From: Siphonodentalium dalli
Lineage: Eukaryota > Mollusca > Scaphopoda > Gadilida > Siphonodentaliidae
NCBI GenBank assembly: GCA_032622095.1
Contig: CP136062.1
Location: 196,115,887-196,179,886 of the forward strand
Length of the DNA stretch: 64,000 nt
Direction: 5' to 3'
A program made the position numbers and the translations under genes. This document shows, piece by piece, positions 13,901 through 27,000 of this stretch. Each line of letters opens with the position of its first letter. Positions within the stretch are counted from its first letter, which is position 1. Under the pieces are notes generated by a model, which did not search any database, had not been told where the DNA came from, and saw only the letters and a program-made list of their open reading frames with translations.

Positions 13901-16900
13901 TGTCAAATAAAAATATTTTGGCCAAATCTTTCAGAAATTGCCAAATTATGTTGGATTGAAATTTATTCTCATATGCAATCATATTGACTACATATTGATA
14001 ACCTGCCTTATTCGCTACTACGAAACTGGTATGAGGTTTTGGTGACAAGGATGCTTTAGTGTCCAATTCTTGATAAATAATATCTACTTTCTTGTAGAGT
14101 TGAGAACTCACTTGCCAATTCTTTTGTCAAATGATTTATAAACGCCCTTTTGAAAAAAAGGTTGTATTATGTAATCAGTCTGTCCGTCCATTAACATTTT
14201 TGGTTTCTGACTGATAACTCTTGTTTTTATTTTTTTATCTGAACCAAAGCTGGTATGTGTGTTGCCCAGTTACAAATACAAGCCAAGTTCGAATACGGGT
14301 TTTGTCCAATTATTTTCACATGAGTTACGGCCCTTTTTCGACTTAGAATTTGACAGCATTTTGGCATTTAAATAGGGGTATATCAAATATTCTCTGTAAG
14401 CTCAAATTGTTATTGTATTTTGCCGTAGTACAATTCAAAATGGCTAAAGGGCGTATTTTGCGATGCTCTAGTTTTCAAATGTGAATTATTTTTGCCTTTA
14501 GCAAATATGGCAAGCAGCTGCACGAAACTTGGGGTAAGACCAACATATACAAATTGTTTGATTGTCATCCTATTCTGACCATATTTTTTCAGCCAGTCAT
14601 TAAAATTAATTTGTTTGCTTTTTATGTAAATTTGTTCTGAACTGTTAGACATTTTTTCAAGAACTCATTAGTCACTCGAATTTGATCAACTTTGGCAGTT
14701 TAAAAGCAAATGGTATTATATAACATATCATACTGATTTAATATCCAGAACTAGCCCTGACTATGTTAGCAAGTATAAAATAAAATTCACTGACCCACCC
14801 CAATAAAAAAGAGTGATAAGAATCAAGTAACTCCTTGTTAGTCTGTCCCTTATAAAATGTCCCTTGGTAAAAATAAAGAGTGTTTGTCTTACATCTGTTC
14901 AAAATTTGACAATGGCTGGACAATTTCTATGACTAACAAGATTAGACCAAATAAAAAAAGTTTTTTGTTTCACGGGCCCGACTACACATTTGATTTAAAC
15001 CTGTGCATTGAACGTTTTTATTGCAAAACAAATAAAATCCAAACTTAAGCATATAAGAAAAATATGCAACAAAATACCTAATTGGGACATCTTGCTTAAG
15101 TGTACTTTTGAACATTGTTTTCTAGATATGTTTGGTTATTTGGTGGAACTGAAGTTTGGGCAAGATTGTTGATCTAATCCCTCCTTCCAAATTATTTAGA
15201 GGTTCAAATTTCATCAAACAAGTCATGAATTGTCTCCCTTGGATTATCTCTGGTCTTCTAAGTTTTTCTCTTATTCCTTTCAGTCGCTGAGACAGTATCC
15301 AAGAGACACCACAGAATTGACCAACATGACCTGCTTGTGACCTTATACCACACAGGCATTGGTGTAACGTCAGAAGAAAAACCTCTTTTTAAAATTCCAG
15401 ATGACATCTCTGTCACTGTTAACTCTCATAAGGTGAACTTTGTTTCAAGTGCACCTCAAAACAAGTCCAAACTGATGACAAATTTGGAAACACTTTATGC
15501 ACAGATTACATTTCCAAAGGATGGTGATTCTTTATTTGTTGGTAAGTGCATTTTGAACGAAAATGTAAGAAATTATAGAAAGCTTGTTAAAACCTGGAAA
15601 CGTGATGCGGAGGATGCAATAAAGAAACACTTTGATGAACTCGAGATCATGGAGATTAAAATAATGCAAGAATTGTGGTCGGATGTGGTCGAAGCTTTAA
15701 AGGACCTGAAAATGGCGCAGAAAGAATCGGCATTATTAACTGCGGATGCAAACACATTCAGCCTTCGTGTGGTGGGCTTAAGTGGAATGACGAGCCCGAT
15801 TATTTCTCAGGTAAATGAGATGAAGGATAAAGTAGAACAGATTTACGAGAGGAAAAAGCAACAGGTTTCTGAACCAGTCAAAACGCTTCCAGCTCACAAA
15901 GTACGACTGCTTCTGGCTGCTAAATTTCACGAAGAAATGCAAAAGAAGTTTGAGGACCTGAGGGTTAAGATCAATATAAAGTTGAATGAGATAACTTTCA
16001 CTGGTCAATTGCAAGATATTTCAGCAGCGCAGTTGGATATGTATAAACGAATAAGCATGATCTGTGACTCGTCAGTTTTTGACTTACACGATGGAATTCT
16101 CAAGCTTCTCGATTACAGAGAGATTAGAGATCACATTGTGAAAAAATTGCGTGATAAGAAATCTGTAGGCATATGGGATGTCGAACCAGATAAAGTTCGT
16201 GTTTATGGTTTCTCTGAGGAAGACGTCACAAATACCTCAGATCTCGTCAAAACATGCATCATCGCTAACCAGATCAGTCTTGTTGGTGAACAACGAGAAG
16301 TTCTTTCCTCACGACAGTGGCATTCCAAAAAACAGGAATTAGTTTTACAGTATGGAAATCTTCTTCACATAGTTCCGTCAGCAGATGATAAGGAATTATG
16401 GGTAATCGCTCTTGAGACGATCATAGGTGTTGTTATGGAAGTTGTCCGGGACTTTCTGCGACAAAACACAATATATCAGAAGAATATTCAAATTCCAAAA
16501 GGTGTGCTACGATTTCTGGCAACTCACTTTCAAAGAGACATTGACGCTATTACCAAAGACTTAGAACATCAGTTTGTCAGATTGGAATTTCCGAAAAGTG
16601 GATTAGAGGTCAAAGTTCGAGGAACAGAGGACGGCCAGCAGAAAGTGATGAGTCACCTTAATGCACTCATTAAAACAGTGAGTTGTGGGAAACATGTGAT
16701 TAAAAAACCAGGAATTCTCAATCTTCTGACTTCTGAAAATGGAAGGCAAAATGTTCTGCTCGTGGAGAAGACTGTTAAGTGTACAATAGAACTGATGACG
16801 GCAGAGTCTACGGTGTTGGCTGACTCTCTAGATGAGCTCTCATATAACGTAAATAGAACAAACCAAAACTTTCAGATGTTGTCAAGCTGTGCCGTATCCA

Positions 16901-17947
16901 AGGGGTGCCGGCTTATAGCCGGATGTGGAGATATAACATTGATGAAGGTTGATGTGGTTGTGAATGCTGCTAACGCTGAAATGATGCATGTTGGTGGACT
17001 GGCGAAGGCTATCATAGAGAAAGGTGGGTGAATTTGCTTTTGAATTTTGTTGCAGATTGAGGTTGTGTATAGTTTAGTTCAGTTCGATATTTAAAGTCAA
17101 ATTTTGCGCTTCTTGCAGTGTTGCAAACTGATGCTTCACTATCAAGGCCTGAAATTCACCTTCTGGGGACCTCATTTTGCTTAGGCCTCATCTTCTCTGG
17201 ACAGTATATATATATTATCAAATTAACAAGTTTTTAGTTTCTTTAGAAACTTCTTTAGAAAGATGCTTTTTTACAATGTAGCTCACCTGAGACGCAGTCT
17301 TAGGTGGAGCTATAGTCATCACTCCTCGTCCGTCCATCGTCCGTCCGTCCGTCAACAATTCTTTGAACATCTTCTCCTCTGGAACCATAAGACCGAATGG
17401 GTTCATATTTGGTGTCGATGTTCCCCAGGTGACTCTCATTCAGATTTGTTCAAATGAAGTCACTGGGTCAAATAGTTGCGAAGCCAGGGCCATAAATCTT
17501 TCCCACCATAGTAATTCTTTTAAACATCTTCTTCAGAACGATAAGATCGAATGGTTTCATATTTGGTTTGGATGTTCCCTAGGTGACTCACATTCAGATT
17601 TGTTCACTTGGTGAAATAGTTGCGATGCCAGGGCCATAACTCTTTCCCTCCATAGTAATTCTTAAAATGACTTCTTCTCAAATACCATCAGGCCAAATGG
17701 GTTCATATTTGGTATGAAGGATCCTTGGGTGACTGGGGTTCAGATTTGTTCAAATCAAGTCACTGGGTCAAATGTGGGTGGGGCCAGGGACATAACTCCA
17801 AAATCATTTTTTTAACCAAAAAAAAAAATAAAAAATATATATTAAAAAATAAAAGAATATTTAAAAAAAAATGTGAATTAGTTTTTTTTATTAAAATATT
17901 TTTAAAAAAGAAGAAAAAATATCTATTTAACTCCATGATCTATTATA

Positions 17948-18014
<67 letters not shown>

Positions 18015-21000
18015 TAACATTTTTTGAAAATTGAAAAACTAATGCCATTTCATTTCTGAAGGTTGTGCCCCCCTGGCCCTTCACTCAAGTTCACTGCTTC
18101 TGCCACCCTGGTCCCAAAAATAATATTTACTCAAATTCTTGACAGAGAATCATTAATAAGAAGCATTTACTTTGGCTCTAACTGTAGGCGGGTATGCCTA
18201 CACATGTCAAGTGAAATCTGACATTTTTATAAACATTCCCTGGAGATCTGCTAGAGGTCATTAATTCCCAATTACAACAACAATCTATCATATGTATTGT
18301 TCAAATTTTTCAACAGGACATTTAACACTCCCACATCCACCACATCACTAGAACATATTTGGCAAACATGAAAAGTGTACTTTGAAAGAACCACCAGCTC
18401 TATTTAGCTCATATTTAATATTGAGGCTCCTTGGGTGATTGGGATTCAGATTTGTTCAATCAGTCACCAGGTCAAGTAGGTGCAAGGCCAGCTACATTAC
18501 TCTTTCTCTCCGTAATAATTCATGATATGCCTTCTATGCAAGAATCAAATGGCCTATTTTGCTTATATTTGGTATGAAATTACCTTGGGTGACAGATTTG
18601 TGAAAATATGTTTGCAAGAATTAGTTGGCTTATTTAGCATGGAATGTTCTTGTTTGACTGCAATTCAGATTTTTTTTTAATGGGGTCACCTGGTCAAATA
18701 GAGGCCAAGTGAAGGACAGTTTCCCTCTTAACATGCTTCCTTCACAAGGACCATCAGATCTATTTTACTGATATTTAGTATGAAGGGTTCTTTGGTGTCT
18801 CAGGGATTCAAATTTATTCAGATGGGGTCACCAGGTTAAATAGGGTGGGACCAGGGACATAACTATATGTCTCTGTAGTAATTATTAAAATGTCTTCTCA
18901 AGAGAGGTTGGACTATTTAGCTTACATATAGTGTGGAGGATCCTTTAGTGACTGAGATTCAGATTTGTTAAAATGAGGTCAACCTGTCAATAAATGGCGG
19001 GGCAATGGGGAGTTAACACTTTTGTGTCTAATAAAATCATTGAAATACCAAATTCATTAAAACATCTACCTTGGAACCACCTGACTGATTAATCTGACTT
19101 ACATGTATGGGTTTTGGGTCCATGGATAACTGGGCTTCAAACATGTCTAAATGGTTTTAGAAAAAGGCACTTGTGAGATTGAAATTCCAACAATTGAGAA
19201 AGTTTGAGGTGTCGGTTGTGAAATTCCAACCTAAGACTTGGGAGTCTGTAGCCCGGTCAGGAGGGGACTTGTTGAGCTGGAGGAGGGGGGTGATCAGTAG
19301 TGAACAGTTGGTAATTTCAAGGTGCATTTTCACCAATCTACATACGTGAAGTCTCTCTAGCCACATATCCTGTTTAGATCTACTTCTTTTAAAGTGATAT
19401 GAAACACTCCGGTATGGTGATTAAATAGAAATGGAGAATAATCTTGTTCAAAGTAGTCATTTGTACAAATATTATATCTAAATTGACAACACACACCGTC
19501 ATTCTTTTATATTAATTAAATGCAGTGACTGCCGATGGTGAAATCGTTTTCGTTAGTTTATCGCCGATAGAAGCGTCCCGATTCGAGTAGTAAATATTTA
19601 CAATTTAGCGTAGTTGAGACAATGTTTTCAATGGAGTGGTACGGTCCCCCAGTCTTATCAGTCTTTGCATTCTGGTGAGCGACCCCACAGTCATTGACTG
19701 TCTTGTCTTGTTTAGTTTAGTTTTTCTATATCCCCAAATTGGCAGAGTCTAGGTCTCCCATAGCATAATAGGCCATGCACACTGAGGTTCCCAGAGGATG
19801 AATTATGGTGATGCTAGCTGCCTGTGTGCAGTAGTATCACTAAATTCACCCGCTGGTGACCTAATTCAGAAAATGTGCAGCACCATATTTTCAGACCTGA
19901 TCATAGCTCTACGCGTTTTAAAAAGTTGTATTGGGGCTGCAAAATAAGAAAAGAAGTATCTGGGGGAAATAACTGCCAGTGTTGTCTGTGTTAAATGTGA
20001 TATTAGGCCAAAACAAAAAACTTCTCTGTTTCCGATAACATTGGGAACATTTTCCAGACAGGCAGGCCTGGGCAGGCAGGGATTTTTTTTTTTTTACAAT
20101 TGTTTTTTTTTTTAAACCTTGGATATAAACATGTTGTCCCTTGTTCATTCACTCTGCACTAAGATCTCTACCAATGACTGAGCTTAATAACCCACTTATT
20201 CTTGCTTTTGGGATTGGGAAAACAATAAAAATTCACATTAAGTTGATTAACACTCTTAACAGGTAACTATATAGACTAGCTTTCTGGAGAAAATTGAAAA
20301 AAAAAATTGAAGCAGGCAAGAAAATCTCAGCCAGGCAGGTTATCGGAAACAAAGAGGTTTTTTTTTGTGGCCTTACTGGTTTGGTGGTTTACTTATATCA
20401 TAAAGCTGTGAAAGTTCAGAAAAGATTGAGAAATTAGGATAAATACTCATTGACGAGTAGTTCCTTTTGGAAATGTCCAGATAATAATTTCAACAAATTA
20501 TCTGAACATTTCACACCTTTATATAGGAATCCTTCTGCACATGTATTATGAGTCGTCTGCTTATATTACCTGAACATCTCTCCAGATGAATATTGAATTG
20601 AATTGAATATTTGTTTACTAGTATTATGGTGACATTGTCTTGTATATATGTAGAGAATATCCGCACAGTGTAGCTGAATAAAGAATTTATTTTTGCGAGT
20701 ATGTTGACATTTGATGCTCACATACAAGCAAAAATAAATTCTCTATTCAGCTACACTATGTGGATGTTCTGTTCTGTTTATCCACCGAACAAATTTAAAT
20801 GTATTTTATCGCAGTTTTTGTCAAAAAACGTCGCAAAATTCACAGGCTCCTTATAGAGAAGCGATGACCTACTTAGCGACTTTATCTGTATAGTAGAGAC
20901 TAATTAATTATGAAACAGTTTTGTATTCATGCGACTGCACTGCGAAATAGTCCAATTATAATTTCTAAATTATGCCGGAAAAATATCATAGCATGCTGTA

Positions 21001-24000
21001 ATTTCTAATAAAATTTAAATGATTCTCGTTACTCAAATCTAAAACTGAAATGTTCGAGTATATCAGTCATGTGAATTTGGATGTTTTTGCCTGAAACTTA
21101 TTAATGAATTGAAAGTCTGAACTTTAGCGGTAGCACCAGCACCAAGATCGGCAGTACAAATGCACCAGTTCACGTCGCAGAAGAATATCGTATACTTTAT
21201 AATAAAGAAACTGCCAATTGCTTAATCAATTTATAGACTTCACCAACTGAATATTGAAACATTTTATTTGAGTGCGTTTTGGGGCGCAGCTTTTGATCTT
21301 TTAGAAGGGTGTTGCCACAGATTGCACGAAAATACGTTGTGGATGTTGACGTTTCTAAGGACACTGTCGCTAACAACGGAAACCAGCATGGTCTATTCTA
21401 ATGATGCTCCATAACATTATTACGACCCAATGATGTCACTCACGAACTGCTGGAGGTTAACTGGTCCAAGTTCCTGTAACCTTTCTTCCTCGCATATTAT
21501 TAAGTTTATCTGGTTAGTAGAGGATGCTTTATCTGTCTAGTAGACGGATAGAGGCGTGGTTTATCTGATGGGCTTTATATGTATAGTAGAGAGGGGTAGG
21601 AGGTGGATAAAAATCCATACAATATAACAATAATCGGCCACAACACCTGGCCCACAGGGCCTATAAGTTACTCTATTTACAAATAAATAACAAATAATAG
21701 ACCATTCCAATGTATTCTTCTATAACAGAATGGGAGAATCCATTCAGTAAAGAAATATCTTTTAGTTTTGGGCTGTGATTCTATGCTTAAATATCACAAG
21801 GTTTAAATTCTATCTTTTTGTTTTGGGCTGTGATTCTATGGTTAAATATCACATGTTTATATTGTACCTTTTTATTTGGGCTGTGATTCTATGGTTAAAT
21901 ATCACATGTTTACATGCTATCTTATTATTTTGGGCTGTGATTCTATGGTTAAATATCACATGTTTACATGCTATCTTATTATTTTGGGCTGTGATTCTAT
22001 GGTTAAATGTCACATGTTTACATGCTATCTTTTTATTTTGGGCTGTGATTCTATGGCTAATATCAGATGTTTACATGCTATCTTATTATTTTGGGCTGTG
22101 ATTCTATGGTTAAATGTCACATGTTTACATGCTATCTTTTTATTTTGGGCTGTGATTCTATGGTAAAATGTCACATGTTTACATGCTATCTTTTTATTTT
22201 GGGCTTTGATTCTATGGCTAAATGTCACATGTTTACATGCTATCTTTTTATTTTGGGCTGTGATTCTATGGTTAAATGTCACATGTTTACATGCTATCTT
22301 ATTATTTTGGGCTGTGATTCTATGGTTAAATGTCACATGTTTACATGCTATCTTTTTATTTTGGGCTGTGATTCTATGGTTAAATGTCACATGTTTACAT
22401 GCTATCTTTTTATTTTGGGCTGTGATTCTATTTTAAAGGTGGCAGGGAAATACAAGATGAATGCTCCCGATATGTGAAGAAGCATGGTGAAGTTAAAACT
22501 GGTGATGTCATGAAATCGAAGAATGGTCGCCTTCCTTGTAAAATCCTTCTACATGCTGTGGGGCCGATATGGCAAGGTGGAAGAAAAAATGAGGAAGACA
22601 CATTATGGGAACTGATTGTGAAATGTTTGGAAAAAGCCGTTGGTTATAAGTCCATTTGCTTCCCACTGATCAGTGGGGGTCAGTATGGGTTTCCCCTCCC
22701 CAGCCTTGCGAAGACGATTATAGCAGCAATTAAGGATGCTGTTACAGAGATTGACCAGTTTAACTTCTCAGAGATCTACATCTGTGATATAAATCAGAAG
22801 AATATCAGTTTCGTTACCGAGGCGATGCAGAATATTTATGGTTCTTCCAAGGTGAAACTTACAGAAAAGAAGCACAAACTACCCCCGCTTGTAACCCCAT
22901 CCCAGAGATCATCACTTTCAGGTAAGCAGCAGTCACACAATTTACTACTTTCTGAAAGGAAAAACAAGATAAACTTAAGTACCAGTATGTAATAGCACCT
23001 GCTCTCCCGCGGCGAAGCGAAGCGACCTAGGGTATACGTATGCGAATATGAAATATACTAATCGACTTTTTCGGCCCACTCTAAAAATAGATTGAACTTA
23101 CCTAAAATAGGAAAATTTATTCATAACTCAAGGGTCAGCTGAGTCCAAAAATTATTTTGGGCGACGGCCGCCATTTTGTATTGATTAATTCCACCTCGAA
23201 ATGTGTAATTGGGCAAAATGCTCCAGGGCAAAAATAAAAAACTTTTTTCTGGTAAATGTTAACTATACTTCATCATACATAGGAACATCATGCTCCTAAA
23301 GCCAAAGATATTTTTAAAATATTAATGTAAATTAAACCAAAGCCCTGGTTAACAAAAACTGAAATTGCATTAAAAAGTTTTGTTTACATATTTTATAAAA
23401 TTATTAAAAATATTTGCCCCGAAAGTGGATTCTATTTGCCTTACTGGCCGTTTAGATTTGATCTTCCATTTTCTAACGGTATTTCCGCCTAAAAGATTGA
23501 TGAAATATTCTCAAAGATCAAGGCCGACAAACGGAAACTATAAGTTCCGATTGAAAGATCGCAGAATACTTTTAAGATTGCTTCTTGGGAAACCAGTAAA
23601 GGCGTCATGACACCAAGACGTACATCATGACGTCACAACCTACATCGGCGCGCAAAATGCCAGACAGGACTGCGTTGATGGCCAGCCAGCTGAGACTCGT
23701 ATTATACGGGCAGGCTAAACATTTACATTATATGTGATTATTTACATGCATTGTATATATTATTTTCTTGTGCCCCGTTAGGGTATATCATCAAATCCTT
23801 CTAATCCGATAATCCCATGAACAGTAACAAGCGGTGAAGCGGGCGCAAATTACGTTTACGTATGCTCATATTATTTTGAGTAGCTATTGATGCTGTCCTG
23901 CTAATTTACTTTGATATTAAAACCTTCTGGCGGTTTTGACAATATTTATTCACAATTTTATTTTTATTTTTACAATAAAAAAAAATATACACTCTTCACC

Positions 24001-27000
24001 CATAATTAGAGTTTTATAGGATTGGAAAATGTTCTCCATTTTGTAGAAATTTAGCATCTCAAATTGAAAATAAAAAATTTTCGCCCAAAATTCCTGATGT
24101 ATTTTGAATAAAATCAGTTCCAAGCCAAAATTTTTATTGAAAGTCGATTGTTAAAACAAGAAACACTAGGAGCTAATATAATATTTTGAAAGTAAATAAA
24201 AACAGATATCCATTAATGTAAAGACACAAAAACCGGAAATATAATGGTACAGATTAGGTACATATAAAATCATATAATTATTTATAATGTATAAAAACAA
24301 ATTAGTTGGGACAGATAACATCATATTTAGGATAGTGTGATTAGCCAGGTCTGTGCAGGCAGAAATAATGGAGAAACTATTTAATACTGAGTTATTGCAA
24401 TGTCATTCACAAGTTCATGTCAAACCTAGTAAAAAAAGAAATACAGGAATGTTTTTAACCATACTCTGCTATCCCTTTCTTCATTCTCCACAGAGCTGTC
24501 AAATCAATATGGTATGTGTTTATTATTAGCGTCCGTCCATGTGTCCATCAACAATTTCATTTGGCCACATCCTTCATCCGATCTCACCAAACTTCAAATG
24601 AACATTCCAGGTGACCTCTAGACTGGAGCCGAAATTCATTAAAAAACATGACCACCAGCAGCCATCTTGGATTTCACATTTGAATTCATCGGCACACACT
24701 CCAGCCTACTTTTATTGGAGAATTATTTTGAAAATTTAAAGACTTGTTTAGGATCACATCTAAATGGGAGATATCCAATTTGAAAGGAAAAACATTGCCA
24801 TCTTTGCATGACTAAATAATTTGGCATGCACTATAATGTACTACAGCCAACATTTTTCATCCAATTGATCCCAAACTTGATATGACTCTTCGGGTTGACC
24901 TCTGGTACTACTTAAACATTTAAACTTTTGCTGGTATTACTTAAACATTTCAACTCTCTGCATTCCATATCGCTCCACTGACTGAAATCATAATCATGAC
25001 ATTATCCAATCACCAAGATGAGCTAGAGTATCATTGACACTTTCATATGTATACCTTACAATATGTATGCAATATTCCACATTTATATATTGTTTAATCT
25101 TTGCAGCAACCTCTGGTGGTGGTGATTCTGTGCCACAGTTGAACAGTATATCTGTTGCTGTTAATCTCATTAAAGGAGTGATGGATAAGCAAAAGGTAAT
25201 ATATCCTAGAAAACTTACAGATAAGTGTGTCAACAGTATATATTGCATATATAATACACAAATGTAATGTAAACAGCACAAAACTACTATCTTATGATAT
25301 GCCTACACACATGACATGGTTTTGACACAAAAGTATAGGCCTACATTTGCTTTCCCAGCTTGCTTATAGTGACAAAGTACGCAAATTCTAACTACATGAA
25401 GCTTGTCAAGGGACAAAGTTTTGTTTTCAGTAAAGCAGAGCAAGGACTATTTTTTATACAGAAAAACATTTGTATGTGCTGGTATATGTCTCTTTTATCA
25501 ATATTTATCGGAATTTTTAATCTGTATAAAGGTAATAATTTCTGTATATTTTAAAACTTTGTTTTTAGTCAGTTATTGGTCACATGACTGGACATTCAGA
25601 ACTTAAACTAGAAGCATTTATTGTATAACTACATATATAGTTTATGCAATTTATCTAAAATGTGGCTTGGGTCCAAATACAACGTGCAAGCCGATTCCTC
25701 TTTATATTTAAATTTATTTAATCACTTTTCTTGACAGAGGTATATCCTTAGCCCCACTGGGTCAGTTCCACCTGAAATTGATATTTGAACCTATAGTCAG
25801 ATCTGAAGCTGAACATATGTTGGCATTCTAAGCTGCCAACATAAACACCACTTGCACTCTCCCATGGACATGCCTGCAAATTCAATGTTGATAACATTTC
25901 CAACACAAAGCTTTATGACCAAAGGGAATCAACCCCAGGCGGATTTGCTCCTTAACCATTCCATGACTGGAGCTTCCTGAAATTTTGCGAAAACCCTGTG
26001 CCAATACATTCTCTTATATATGCGAGTCTCTCATAAGGAGTCTCGCATATATAAGAGAATACATTGGCCTAACAATATTTACCTTGACCTTGTAAGCCAG
26101 TGCATTCTTTTGTATATGCGAGGCTCCCCATGGGAGACTCGCATATGTAAGAGAATGCACTGGCACAGGATCAGCATCAGCGCATATCCCGTCATGAAAG
26201 GGTGTATAAAAAAGTAGACAGTATGACTGTATCCATACCTTACCTACCTACAACCCAAACAAGGTGTTGATCTATATCAATCGAAAACATCAAATAAATA
26301 TGCCTTTTTTTTACATTCTATTTCAACATTTGCAGACTGATGTTCTGGTAAACACAACAGGGTGTTCCTTGGACTTAGATAGCGGTGCCGTTTCAAAATC
26401 AATTTTGAATGCTGCTGGGCCTGGAATTCAGGCCGAATGCAGATCTAAGCATCCTAATGGAATAAAGCATGGAGAAATAGCAGTCACCACATCTGGAGCA
26501 TTATCAAAGACCACTGATAAATTATTCCACGTCGCTCTTCCAAGTTATGATGGTTCAGCTGAACCTAAAAGGGTATGTGTTGTTATCTCAACCTAACTCT
26601 TTCTTTACTGAAATGATTCTTCCATTCTGTTATAAATGAACATTGGAATTAATTATGATACAGGCCTGCAGGTTTAAGAATTATGTGTAACCTATTTTAC
26701 GTTCGCCTTGTTTGTGCTCAGGTAACCAATACCATAGGTTAGCAGGAGATAAACTGTTATAATCACTACAACAGGTATTATTAACCACATATAGGTAACT
26801 TATTGAACTACCATAATAAATTTGTATGTCATATTTTGGGACTTGATTAAGCAAAAAATTAAGGTGAGAATTAGATATCGCGAGACCTGCATTTATCAAT
26901 CTTTGGCATGACCTGTTTTTCGTTTCGTGGCATTTTCATTTTAGATAACCTCCAGGAGAACTGAACTGTCGTTCGCCTCAAATTTGCAGACCTATGATAA

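Noticed and set aside
21766-22432. CRISPR-like direct repeat array
   Set aside because: There are no unique spacers between repeats, the host is clearly eukaryotic, and the period is a plain tandem repeat. The same applies to 31632-31905.
21766-22477. Long overlapping open frames on both strands (up to 136 codons) with 18-residue repeats
   Set aside because: They come from a 54-bp minisatellite whose period is a multiple of three. There is no start context, no domain, and the frame does not join exon 6.
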